From contig BAABNI010000012.1 of NCBI GenBank assembly GCA_040365065.1, positions 62,001 to 126,000 of the forward strand: a stretch of 64,000 nt of DNA, given 5' to 3'. This DNA is from Pelagadaptatus aseana. Lineage in GTDB: Bacteria > Pseudomonadota > Gammaproteobacteria > Pseudomonadales > Cellvibrionaceae. Positions 55,859-64,000 of this stretch are shown here, one piece after another. How positions within the stretch are numbered: position 1 is the stretch's first letter; each line of letters opens with the position of its first letter. Both the position numbers and the translations under genes were made by a program. The notes below the pieces were generated by a model. The model was not told the origin of the DNA. It did not search any database and saw only the letters and a list, made by a program, of their open reading frames with translations.

Positions 55859-57259
55859 ATGTTGCCCGTTATTATGGCCGGGGGCAGCGGCTCGCGACTC
55901 TGGCCCCTGTCCCGCTCCCACTATCCAAAACAGTTTTTACCCCTGATCAGCGAGCAGACCATGCTGCAGGAAACCGCCAGCCGTTTGCTAGACTCGGAAT
56001 TTCAACCACCACTGATTATCTGTGGCGAAGAACACCGGTTTACCGTAGCCGAGCAAATGCGCGCGTCAGCACTGGATCACTCGGGCATTATTCTGGAGCC
56101 GGCTGGCCGCAACACCGCCCCGGCCATTGCTTTGGCGGCCTTACAGGCGAGCCAGAATGATCCCGATGCACTGCTTCTGGTATTGGCGGCGGATCATGCC
56201 ATTCAAAACACCGACGCATTTATTGCCGCCGTTCACCAGGCCACACCTTTGGCACAACAGGGCAAACTGGTCACCTTCGGCATCATTCCCGATCACGCCA
56301 ACACTGGCTATGGCTATATACGCTCAGGCGCTGTTATCGGTGACGGCTTTGCTGTCGCCGAGTTTGTGGAGAAACCGGATCAAGAAACGGCCCAGAGCTA
56401 TCTCGACAGCGGTGACTATTCATGGAACAGCGGTATTTTTCTGTTACCGGCAAAACGCTATCTCGAGGAACTGCAGCAACACGCCCCTAAGATACTCAAG
56501 CACTGCCAGATGGCCATGAATCAAAGTCAGGTTGACAGCGACTTTATTCGACCCGATAGCAATGCCTTTTTACTGTGCCCGGAAGATTCGATTGATTATG
56601 CCGTTATGGAAAAAACCCAGGACGCGGCGGTTATCCCCATGGATTGTGGCTGGAGCGATGTCGGCTCCTGGACGGCACTTTGGGACATCTCCCCCAAAGA
56701 TGATCAGGGCAATATTTTAAAAGGCGACACCATCGCCATTGATACGCACAACTGCTTTGTCCAGTCCGATTCCAAATTGGTGACCAGTATCGGTGTGGAA
56801 AACCTAATTATTGTCGAGAGCGACGACGCCATTATGGTCGCGCATCAAAATCAGGTGCAAAAAGTCAAAGAAGTGGTCGCGAAACTGAAACACGCCAAAC
56901 GCAACGAGGCCCACTTTCATCGCAAGGTGTATCGTCCGTGGGGCTATTACGACTCCATCGATCAAGGCCACCGATTTCAGGTAAAGCGAATCGTAGTCAA
57001 ACCGGGTGCACAACTGAGCCTGCAAATGCATCATCATCGCGCGGAACACTGGATTGTGGTGAAGGGTACAGCAGAAGTGACCAAAGGCGACCAGACCTTT
57101 TTGGTGACTGAGAACGAATCGACCTATATCCCCCTGGGCATCAAACATCGACTGAAGAACCCCGGCTCCATTCCTCTGGAAATTGTCGAGGTCCAATCGG
57201 GCAGCTACCTTGGCGAAGACGACATTCAGCGCTTTGATGATCACTATGGCCGGGATTAA
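55859..57259 (+). CDS. manC: Mannose-1-phosphate guanylyltransferase / mannose-6-phosphate isomerase
   Basis: This bifunctional sugar-nucleotide enzyme makes GDP-mannose for polysaccharides. The 466-residue protein has the nucleotidyltransferase loop [26 protein letters not shown] and CGWSDVGSW in the first 350 residues, then a cupin isomerase domain with [20 protein letters not shown] near 385-405. The start at 55859 matches the family; the upstream open frame crosses the uvrA promoter. No other polysaccharide genes are nearby. Confidence 0.95.
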   Translation: MLPVIMAGGSGSRLWPLSRSHYPKQFLPLISEQTMLQETASRLLDSEFQPPLIICGEEHRFTVAEQMRASALDHSGIILEPAGRNTAPAIALAALQASQNDPDALLLVLAADHAIQNTDAFIAAVHQATPLAQQGKLVTFGIIPDHANTGYGYIRSGAVIGDGFAVAEFVEKPDQETAQSYLDSGDYSWNSGIFLLPAKRYLEELQQHAPKILKHCQMAMNQSQVDSDFIRPDSNAFLLCPEDSIDYAVMEKTQDAAVIPMDCGWSDVGSWTALWDISPKDDQGNILKGDTIAIDTHNCFVQSDSKLVTSIGVENLIIVESDDAIMVAHQNQVQKVKEVVAKLKHAKRNEAHFHRKVYRPWGYYDSIDQGHRFQVKRIVVKPGAQLSLQMHHHRAEHWIVVKGTAEVTKGDQTFLVTENESTYIPLGIKHRLKNPGSIPLEIVEVQSGSYLGEDDIQRFDDHYGRD

Positions 57260-57353
57260 TCTGGCCGTGAAGAGCGGCCAAATAACTTCTACACTTCTGC
57301 TATAGCCCAACACAGTAGAAACTGGCATTCAGCCAAATCACAGGACTTTTGCT

Positions 57354-59528
57354 TTGAGCCCCACAGATAGTAGCTCCCTGACTAACGAGACCCTGCGCTT
57401 TATTCTCGCCACCGCACAGGATATTGCTCATGAACACGACGTTGAGGGTTTATGTAAAGTCCTGCTTGACGCAGCACTTGAGCTGACCAACGCAGAAGGC
57501 GGCACCCTTTATCTGTCACAGACGAACGGTTCGCAACAACACCTGAAACACTCACTGTTCATCAACCACAAACTCAACATCAGCACCAACGCCTTTGCCA
57601 GTGAAAGCGATATTCCACATATCCCGCTTTATGACAACGGCATCCCAGATTCAACCAACGCCTCCAGCTACAGTTATCACAACAATTGCACAGTCAACAT
57701 TCCAGATATTTATCGCTATTCCGAACAGGATTTTACTGGCACCTATTTATTCGACCGTGACCATAACTACACCACCGAATCTATCCTCTGTATCCCGATT
57801 AGCCACCACAAGCACGATGGTGTATTGGGTGTTTTTCAGCTTATCAATGCCCGTGATGAACAGAATCAACTGACGAGCTTTTCATCTACAGATGAAATCG
57901 CCATGAGTATATTTGCCGACTTTGCCGCCTCGGCACTGGACCGGCAAATTCTTATCGACCAACAGAGGAATCTTTTAGTCGAGCTTTCTGCTGAGCCCAA
58001 CACTCAGGCGTTAATCGAGCGAATTTTGCGTGAAGCCAAACATTTCGCCAACGCCGACGCAGGAACCTTGTATCTGGTTAAAGGCCAAGACCAAAGTAAA
58101 ACCCTGAGCTTCGAATTTCTAATCAATGACAGCTTAAATCTGGATTCCAGCAAGCGACCTGAAATTCTGCCGGACAATCAGGTTTCATTGTTTACCCGCG
58201 ATGGCGAGCCAAATCTCAATAACGTCGCCAGCGCCAGCGTTCATTTAAAGCAGACCATTGTCATAGAAGACGCATACCGAGATAAAAACTACGATTTCAG
58301 CGGCACCAAAAGTTTCGATCAACAGTTTGATTATCGCTCTCAGTCTTTTCTGGTAGAACCATTACTCAATCACGACGGCGATGTTATTGGCGTTCTACAG
58401 CTGATTAACGCCAAAACGACTCAAGACGGAATAACGACGGGCTTTTCAGACAGATCCATTCAATTGATTACAGCTCTGGCCAATTATGCAGCCATAGGCC
58501 TCAATAATCAGTTGCTGGTAAAAGACCTGAAAGAGTTACTGGATGCCTTTATCAGATGCATCGCCAAAGCAATCGACGCCAAATCACCACATACATCCGC
58601 CCACTGTCAGCGCATTCCGCTGCTGACGGAAATGATCGCTCAAGCCGCCTGTGAGGATACTGGCACCTTCCGGGACTTTCATCTCAATGAAGATGACTGG
58701 TACGAACTCAGCGTGGCGTCCTGGCTACACGACTGCGGCAAACTCGCCACACCTGACAGCGTATTGGACAAATCCACCAAGCTTCACCTAATGAGTGATC
58801 GCATTGAACTTATTAAAGCCAGGTTTTCCAGCAAAAGAGCGCAACTCGAAAGAGATCACTACAAGCAGCTACTTAACAACCCGGAATTTACAGATGACCT
58901 CAAGATCAAGCTCGATAATTCCTTGAGTCAACTGGATGAAGACCTGGCTTTTTTAGTGACTTGCAACAAGGGCGGCGAGTACATGGCCCCTGAAAAGCAA
59001 GACCGCATCAAGCAGTTGGCAACCCAGAGCTGGATCGATGCGAATGGCAATCCACAGCCGCTACTGGATGATGATGAAGTGTACAACCTATGCATTGCCA
59101 AGGGCACGCTGACAAACGAAGAGCGACAGATCATCAATGATCATATGGTGGTCACGGTAGACATGCTGGAATCACTGCCTTTTCCCGAAAAGTTAAAGCG
59201 TGTACCTGAGTATGCCTGCGGTCATCATGAACGCATGGATGGCACAGGCTTTCCTAAAGGCCTCACACGGGAACAGTTATCCATACCTGCGCGAATGATG
59301 GCCATTGCCGATGTATTTGAAGCTTTAACGGCAAGTGAGCGGCCTTACAAAGACCCTATGAAAATCGGAACCGCTCTCAAAATTATGAATAATATGGTGG
59401 CCGATCAGCATCTCGACCCTGACATATTTAAATTATTTGTCGAAAAAGAAGTCTGGAAACGCTATGCCATTCTCGAGCTAAAACCAGAACAAATGGACAT
59501 CAACCAACCCCCTGAGTTTTCACACTAA
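57354..59528 (+). CDS. GAF-GAF-HD-GYP cyclic-di-GMP phosphodiesterase-like protein
   Basis: The 724-residue protein has two GAF domains (about 25-200 and 215-400) and an HD-GYP domain (about 405-715). The HD motif is His459-Asp460 (SWLHDCGKLATPDS), with a further His597 and His624-His625. The GYP motif reads GTGFP (630-634) instead of GxGYP. About 105 residues (475-580) with helical, partly coiled-coil character are inserted between the HD motif and the next conserved helix. The start is TTG with AGGA eight bases upstream. The signal sensed by the GAF domains is unknown. It is the last gene before the ribosomal cluster. Confidence 0.87.
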   Translation: MSPTDSSSLTNETLRFILATAQDIAHEHDVEGLCKVLLDAALELTNAEGGTLYLSQTNGSQQHLKHSLFINHKLNISTNAFASESDIPHIPLYDNGIPDSTNASSYSYHNNCTVNIPDIYRYSEQDFTGTYLFDRDHNYTTESILCIPISHHKHDGVLGVFQLINARDEQNQLTSFSSTDEIAMSIFADFAASALDRQILIDQQRNLLVELSAEPNTQALIERILREAKHFANADAGTLYLVKGQDQSKTLSFEFLINDSLNLDSSKRPEILPDNQVSLFTRDGEPNLNNVASASVHLKQTIVIEDAYRDKNYDFSGTKSFDQQFDYRSQSFLVEPLLNHDGDVIGVLQLINAKTTQDGITTGFSDRSIQLITALANYAAIGLNNQLLVKDLKELLDAFIRCIAKAIDAKSPHTSAHCQRIPLLTEMIAQAACEDTGTFRDFHLNEDDWYELSVASWLHDCGKLATPDSVLDKSTKLHLMSDRIELIKARFSSKRAQLERDHYKQLLNNPEFTDDLKIKLDNSLSQLDEDLAFLVTCNKGGEYMAPEKQDRIKQLATQSWIDANGNPQPLLDDDEVYNLCIAKGTLTNEERQIINDHMVVTVDMLESLPFPEKLKRVPEYACGHHERMDGTGFPKGLTREQLSIPARMMAIADVFEALTASERPYKDPMKIGTALKIMNNMVADQHLDPDIFKLFVEKEVWKRYAILELKPEQMDINQPPEFSH

Positions 59529-59540
59529 GACGCAAAATTT

Positions 59541-59583
59541 CAGGCATAAAAAAACCGGCTAATAGCCGGTTTTTTTATGCCTG
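59541..59583. terminator. Bidirectional terminator, perfect 43-nt inverted repeat
   Basis: CAGGCATAAAAAAACCGGCT, a three-base loop AAT, then the exact complement forms a perfect dyad. The GC core ACCGGCT/AGCCGGT has A7 and T7 on its sides, so it ends both the HD-GYP gene and the rplQ operon. Confidence 0.93.
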
Positions 59584-59596
59584 AGTGAAAAAGATA

Positions 59597-59983
59597 TCAA
59601 TCTTCTTCAACTGCCTCAGCCGCAACTGGACGATCAACCAGTTCAACATAAGCCATTGGCGCTTTGTCACCTGCGCGGTAACCACATTTCAGAATGCGGA
59701 TATAACCACCAGGACGAGCTTGGTAACGAGGACCCAACTCTTGGAACAATTTGCCTACAGCAGCTTTGTTGCCCAAACGACTGAAAGCCAGACGACGGTT
59801 AGCAACACTGTCGTTTTTGGACAGGGTAATCAAAGGTTCTGCAACGGTGCGCAGTTCTTTGGCTTTGGCCAGTGTAGTTTTGATCAACTCGTGCTCAACC
59901 AGAGAGATAGTCATGTTCTTAAACATGGCTTTACGGTGAGAACTGTTGCGATTCAGCTGACGGCCACTATGACGATGACGCAT
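59597..59983 (-). CDS. rplQ: 50S ribosomal protein L17
   Basis: This 128-residue ribosomal protein starts [20 protein letters not shown], the L17 signature, and has normal length. It is the last gene of the alpha operon. Confidence 0.98.
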   Translation of the reverse strand: MRHRHSGRQLNRNSSHRKAMFKNMTISLVEHELIKTTLAKAKELRTVAEPLITLSKNDSVANRRLAFSRLGNKAAVGKLFQELGPRYQARPGGYIRILKCGYRAGDKAPMAYVELVDRPVAAEAVEED

Positions 59984-60080
59984 AACTCTAAATCCTTTCT
60001 TTTCGATTGCTGAAGATAAGCTTCAGTAATCTTTAAAATACCAGCCGCGCTAAACGTGCCAACGCGGCCATCTCAATCAA

Positions 60081-61076
60081 TTAATCGTCGCTTTTCAGAC
60101 TGGCTGGAGGCCAGTTTTCCAAGCGCATACCAAGTGACAAACCGCGAGAAGCCAGAATGTCTTTAATCTCGGTAAGAGACTTTTTACCCAGGTTCGGAGT
60201 CTTGAGAAGCTCGACTTCGGTACGCTGAATAAGGTCACCAATGTAGTAGATGTTTTCTGCTTTCAGACAGTTAGCGGAACGTACAGTCAGCTCCAGATCA
60301 TCGACCGGACGCAGCAGAACAGGATCAACCTCTTCTTCTTTCTGCTCAGGCTCAGCCTGGCTTTCGCTTTCCAGATCAACAAACACTGCCAGTTGCTGCT
60401 GCAGGATGGTAGCCGCACGACGGATAGCTTCTTCTGGATCGATGGTACCGTTGGTTTCCAGATCCAAAACCAGCTTGTCCAAGTCAGTGCGCTGCTCCAC
60501 ACGAGCACTTTCAACACTGTAAGCCAGACGCTGTACAGGGCTGTAAGTGGCGTCCAGCTGCAGACGGCCAATTGCACGAGTTTCATCATCGTCGCTACGA
60601 CGGGCATCAGCTGGCTGATAACCGCGACCGCGAGCAACGGTCAACTTCATGTTCAGATCAATATCACCGGTTACATTGGCAATAACATGCTCAGGGTTCA
60701 TGATCTCAACTTCGTGATCTACCTGAATATCACCAGCGGTAACAACACCGGGGCCTTTCTTGCTGACGGACAGAACAGCGCTGTCTTTGCCATGCATGAC
60801 GATAGCAACACCCTTCAGGTTCAGCAGGATCTCGATAACATCTTCCTGCACACCTTCAATGGCACTGTACTCATGCAGTACACCATCAATCTCAACTTCT
60901 GTAATCGCGCAACCAGGCATAGAAGACAGAAGGATGCGACGCAGCGCGTTACCCAGAGTATGACCAAAGCCACGCTCGAGCGGCTCTAAAACCACTTTTG
61001 CACGGGTAGAATCAATCTCGGTAACGTCGATATGACGCGGGGTCAAAAACTCGTTTACAGCACTCTGCATACTCAC
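60081..61076 (-). CDS. rpoA: DNA-directed RNA polymerase subunit alpha
   Basis: The 331-residue protein has the assembly N-terminal domain ([20 protein letters not shown]) and the C-terminal domain that contacts UP elements and activators ([33 protein letters not shown]). It lies between rpsD and rplQ as in other gammaproteobacteria. Confidence 0.98.
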   Translation of the reverse strand: MSMQSAVNEFLTPRHIDVTEIDSTRAKVVLEPLERGFGHTLGNALRRILLSSMPGCAITEVEIDGVLHEYSAIEGVQEDVIEILLNLKGVAIVMHGKDSAVLSVSKKGPGVVTAGDIQVDHEVEIMNPEHVIANVTGDIDLNMKLTVARGRGYQPADARRSDDDETRAIGRLQLDATYSPVQRLAYSVESARVEQRTDLDKLVLDLETNGTIDPEEAIRRAATILQQQLAVFVDLESESQAEPEQKEEEVDPVLLRPVDDLELTVRSANCLKAENIYYIGDLIQRTEVELLKTPNLGKKSLTEIKDILASRGLSLGMRLENWPPASLKSDD

Positions 61077-61093
61077 ACCTTTAGTGGTTTACC

Positions 61094-61714
61094 TTACTTA
61101 GAGTAAAGTTCTACGATGAGGTTTTCGTTAATTTCTGCTGGCAGATCCGCACGATCAGGAACACGCTTAAAGGTGCCCTCTTTCTTATCGGCGTTTACAT
61201 CTACCCACTCAACTTCAGCGCGATTACCGGCCAGAGTCAGAGCTTGCTGAATGCGCAGCTGATTTTTAGACTTCTCACGAACAGCGACAACATCACCTAC
61301 TTTCACCTGGAAAGAAGGAATGTTAACTACCTGACCATTAACAGTAATGGATTTGTGAGAAACCAGCTGACGACTTTCCGCGCGAGTAGAGCCAAAGCCC
61401 ATGCGATATACTACGTTATCCAAACGACGCTCCAGCAGTTGCAGCAGGTTTTCACCGGTTGCACCTTTCAGACGAGCCGCTTCTTTGTAGTAGCTGCGGA
61501 ATTGCTTTTCCAGTACGCCGTAGGTACGACGAACTTTTTGTTTTTCACGAAGCTGAACACCGTAGTCAGACAGACGACCTCGACGGACACCGTGCTGACC
61601 AGGAGCGTTTTCAGCTTTACATTTTGAGTCCAGAGGACGTACACCGCTCTTCAGGAACAGGTCAGTTCCTTCACGACGAGACAGCTTACAAGTTGGTCCA
61701 ATATAACGTGCCAT
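61094..61714 (-). CDS. rpsD: 30S ribosomal protein S4
   Basis: The 206-residue protein starts [20 protein letters not shown] and has the S4 RNA-binding domain ([20 protein letters not shown]). In E. coli S4 represses the alpha operon by binding the rpsM leader, and the same gene order is kept here. Confidence 0.98.
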   Translation of the reverse strand: MARYIGPTCKLSRREGTDLFLKSGVRPLDSKCKAENAPGQHGVRRGRLSDYGVQLREKQKVRRTYGVLEKQFRSYYKEAARLKGATGENLLQLLERRLDNVVYRMGFGSTRAESRQLVSHKSITVNGQVVNIPSFQVKVGDVVAVREKSKNQLRIQQALTLAGNRAEVEWVDVNADKKEGTFKRVPDRADLPAEINENLIVELYSK

Positions 61715-61727
61715 TTTCTAAGCCCCC

Positions 61728-62123
61728 TTATACACGACGTTTCTTCGGCGGACGACAGCCGTTATGAGGAATCGGCGTGACGTCAGTGATGTTGGTAATC
61801 TTATAACCAACATTGTTCAGAGCGCGAACAGCAGACTCACGACCTGGGCCAGGACCTTTAACTTCAACGTCCAGGTTCTTCAGACCATATTCTTTAGCTG
61901 CTTCACCAGCGCGCTCAGCTGCAACCTGCGCCGCGAACGGGGTGCTTTTACGGGAACCACGGAAGCCGGAGCCACCTGCAGTTGCCCAGCTCAGGGTGTT
62001 ACCCTGACGATCAGTGATCGTTACGATCGTATTATTGAAAGAAGCGTGGATGTGGGCAACGCCATCTACCACAGTCTTTTTAACTTTCTTACGACCAGTT
62101 GATTTATTACCTGGCTTGGCCAT
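61728..62123 (-). CDS. rpsK: 30S ribosomal protein S11
   Basis: The 131-residue protein contains the S11 core [20 protein letters not shown] and ends [13 protein letters not shown]. It lies 13 nt upstream of rpsD. Confidence 0.98.
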   Translation of the reverse strand: MAKPGNKSTGRKKVKKTVVDGVAHIHASFNNTIVTITDRQGNTLSWATAGGSGFRGSRKSTPFAAQVAAERAGEAAKEYGLKNLDVEVKGPGPGRESAVRALNNVGYKITNITDVTPIPHNGCRPPKKRRV

Positions 62124-62172
62124 AGCAATTCTTCCTAACTTATATCGTTACAAAGTAATAAGAAATAAATTC

Positions 62173-62529
62173 TTACTTCTTAATTGGTTTACGAGGTCCC
62201 TTGCGGGTACGAGCATTGGTCTTGCTGCGCTGACCGCGAACGGGCAGACTGCGGCGGTGACGCAAACCACGGTAGCAACCGAGATCCATCAGACGCTTAA
62301 TACTCATTGACACTTCACGACGAAGATCACCTTCAACGGTGAATTTCGCCACTTCGCCACGAAGTGCATCAATCTGCTCCTCGCTCAGATCACCAATTTT
62401 GGCATTCTCAGCGACATTTGTAGCAGCACAGATTTGCTTCGCACTGGTTGGACCGATTCCGTAAACATAAGTCAGGGAAATAACGGCGTGTTTGTTATCT
62501 GGTATGTTGACACCAGCAATACGGGCCAT
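62173..62529 (-). CDS. rpsM: 30S ribosomal protein S13
   Basis: The 118-residue protein starts [20 protein letters not shown] and has [20 protein letters not shown] at the end, both typical of S13. It is the first gene of the alpha operon, 168 nt after rpmJ. Confidence 0.98.
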   Translation of the reverse strand: MARIAGVNIPDNKHAVISLTYVYGIGPTSAKQICAATNVAENAKIGDLSEEQIDALRGEVAKFTVEGDLRREVSMSIKRLMDLGCYRGLRHRRSLPVRGQRSKTNARTRKGPRKPIKK

Positions 62530-62697
62530 CTACTTTACTCCACGTATATCTATATATTGCAGCGTTGACAGCACCTGCAGCCACCCTCGCCAAATTAAGG
62601 CGCGAAAGGATAGCTACAAAGGCACTAAATAGCAATAGCGCGGCGATTTCTCACCGCGCGACAGTCAACGCCCCCATGCAACAGTGTGACCTGTTGC
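62530..62697 (-). promoter_or_regulatory. rpmJ-rpsM spacer, likely alpha-operon leader
   Basis: This 168-nt spacer has a GC-rich hairpin at 62638-62659 (GCGCGG / CCGCGC) with no T-run. It separates the end of the spc operon from the alpha operon and probably holds the rpsM leader; by analogy with E. coli it may contain the S4 autoregulation target, but no pseudoknot was traced. Confidence 0.4.
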
Positions 62698-62814
62698 TTA
62701 GCCTTGACGCTGCTTGTGACGAGGCTCGGCGCTGCAGATTACTCGCAGAACACCTTTACGACGTACAACTTTGCAGTTTCGGCAAATCTTCTTAACTGAA
62801 GCACGAACTTTCAT
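62698..62814 (-). CDS. rpmJ: 50S ribosomal protein L36
   Basis: This 38-residue ribosomal protein starts [20 protein letters not shown] and ends [11 protein letters not shown]. It keeps the zinc-ribbon Cys-Cys-Cys-His pattern, so it is the zinc-binding (C+) form. It lies between secY and rpsM. Confidence 0.96.
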   Translation of the reverse strand: MKVRASVKKICRNCKVVRRKGVLRVICSAEPRHKQRQG

Positions 62815-62860
62815 GTTTCAAATCACCTACTAAATCAGCGGCCGCAAATCATACAGGAAA

Positions 62861-64000
62861 TTACCTGCTAGATCCATAGCCTTTGAGGTTTGCTTTCTTC
62901 ATTAGTGAATCATACTGATGAGACATCAGATGTGACTGCACTTGGGACATAAAGTCCATTACCACTACCACAACAATCAGTAGTGAGGTGCCACCCAGAT
63001 AGAAAGGTACGTTAGTAGCTACTACCAGGAACTGTGGCAACAAACAGACCGCCGCGATATAGATAGCGCCAACCACAGTCAAACGGGTCAAAACATTATC
63101 GATATATTTAGCAGTCTGCTCACCGGGGCGAATACCAGGGATATACGCACCGGATTTTTTCAGATTGTCAGCAACTTCTTTCGGATTGAACATCAACGCT
63201 GTATAGAAGAAACAGAAGAAGATGATCAGAGCTGCAAACAAAATAAAGTTCAGAGGCTGACCCGGGCCGATCGCCAGTGCCAACTCCTGCAAAAACTCAC
63301 TGCCGGCACCTTCGCCACCCTGGCCGAACCACTGTGCGATCGACGCTGGGAACAACAGGATACTTGAAGCAAAAATTGCCGGGATAACACCTGCCATATT
63401 AACCTTCAATGGCAAGTGACTGCTCTGCGCGGCAAACACCTTACGGCCTTGCTGACGTTTCGCATAATTAACGGTAATCCGGCGCTGACCACGTTCCATG
63501 CGCACCACAAACCAAATAATGGCAACGGCCAGAATAGTCACACCCAGTAATACCAAGATGTGCAAATCACCTTGTCGAGCACTTTCAAACGCTTGACCAA
63601 CAGCACTAGGCAAGCCCGCGACAATACCCGCAAAGATCAGCATTGAAATACCGTTGCCGATACCACGCTCGGTAATTTGCTCGCCCAACCACATCATAAA
63701 TACAGCGCCGGCAACCAGCGAGGTAACCGCAATGAAGTAGAAGCTAAAGCCGGTCATGTAAGCCTGGCCAGAAAAACCAACCGACATACCAATGCCCTGA
63801 ACCAAAGCCAGAACCACCGTTAAATAACGGGTATATTGGTTAATCTTCCGTCGACCAGCGTCACCTTCTTTCTTCAGCTGCTCAAGGCTTGGCGTCACAG
63901 CAGACATCAACTGCATGATAATCGAGGCAGAAATATAGGGCATAATACCCAACGCCAGAATACTCATGCGTTCCAAAGCGCCACCTGAAAACATATTAAA
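62861..64000 (-). CDS. secY: Preprotein translocase subunit SecY, 5' part outside the window
   Basis: SecY is the pore of the Sec translocon. About 379 residues are present, from [20 protein letters not shown] (just after the first helix and plug region) to the C-terminus [14 protein letters not shown], with nine hydrophobic helices visible. Only about 60 N-terminal residues are missing at the window edge. It is followed by rpmJ 46 nt downstream. Confidence 0.97.
   Translation of the reverse strand, partial: FNMFSGGALERMSILALGIMPYISASIIMQLMSAVTPSLEQLKKEGDAGRRKINQYTRYLTVVLALVQGIGMSVGFSGQAYMTGFSFYFIAVTSLVAGAVFMMWLGEQITERGIGNGISMLIFAGIVAGLPSAVGQAFESARQGDLHILVLLGVTILAVAIIWFVVRMERGQRRITVNYAKRQQGRKVFAAQSSHLPLKVNMAGVIPAIFASSILLFPASIAQWFGQGGEGAGSEFLQELALAIGPGQPLNFILFAALIIFFCFFYTALMFNPKEVADNLKKSGAYIPGIRPGEQTAKYIDNVLTRLTVVGAIYIAAVCLLPQFLVVATNVPFYLGGTSLLIVVVVVMDFMSQVQSHLMSHQYDSLMKKANLKGYGSSR

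Overview
The window reads as chromosomal DNA of a free-living, probably marine gammaproteobacterium. Four things point to a Pseudomonadales/Cellvibrionales-type lineage: the fused BioH-BioC protein known from Saccharophagus and Teredinibacter, a FimX/PA4958/SerB/SMP block with the same neighbours as in Pseudomonas aeruginosa, the liuRABCDE leucine/isovalerate cluster, and a split three-gene pnt operon. The exact genus cannot be read from the sequence. I see no rRNA or tRNA genes, no CRISPR, no prophage, no insertion sequence and no recognisable defence island.

Layout. 1-7.2 kb: a truncated outer-membrane phospholipase A, a frameshifted DUF808 gene, a DUF1232/hydrolase fusion, a cNMP-binding protein overlapping a MATE exporter, and a divergent Hpt / REC-EAL signalling pair. 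7.2-7.5 kb: a modular repeat cluster. 7.5-10.7 kb: an acyl-CoA dehydrogenase under a PsrA-like palindrome, a SprA-like protein and a tiny flagellar-rod-like protein. 10.8-15.5 kb: the biotin operon bioB-bioF-bioHC-bioD behind a BirA-type operator, with comF divergent. 16.3-19.4 kb: a PA3286-like ketoacyl synthase III, srkA and cysE. 19.4-23.3 kb: FimX and its PilZ-like partner. 23.5-26.9 kb: epmB, efp and epmA (EF-P and its lysylation enzymes) and a cytochrome b561. 27-29.5 kb: serB divergent from an SMP/AhpA-type membrane protein. 29.6-36.8 kb: liuR and liuABCDE. 36.8-48.2 kb: mixed accessory genes (a periplasmic binding protein, an SDR, a GST-kappa protein, an AraC regulator, aguA/aguB, DUF4112, patatin, a lipoprotein, a cold-shock protein, GNAT). 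48.2-49.6 kb: two 5'-truncated genes joined head to head. 49.6-52.6 kb: the pnt transhydrogenase operon. 52.9-59.5 kb: uvrA, manC and a GAF-GAF-HD-GYP protein. 59.6-64 kb: rplQ-rpoA-rpsD-rpsK-rpsM and rpmJ-secY.

How the genes work together. EF-P is encoded beside two of its modifying enzymes. The liu genes form a complete route from isovaleryl-CoA to acetoacetate and acetyl-CoA behind a palindromic LiuR site, and its carboxylase needs biotin made by the bio operon. Five products (REC-EAL, Hpt, FimX, the PilZ-like protein and HD-GYP) belong to phosphorelay or cyclic-di-GMP signalling and pilus control. AguA and AguB convert agmatine to putrescine.

I did not find a clear undescribed multi-gene system. 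The observations most worth checking are the head-to-head truncation junction near 48,695, the DUF1232-hydrolase fusion, the HD-GYP protein with a large insertion and an altered GYP motif, the minimal rod-like protein next to a SprA-like protein, the DUF808 homopolymer frameshift, and an interspersed inverted repeat inside the liuA-liuB spacer.
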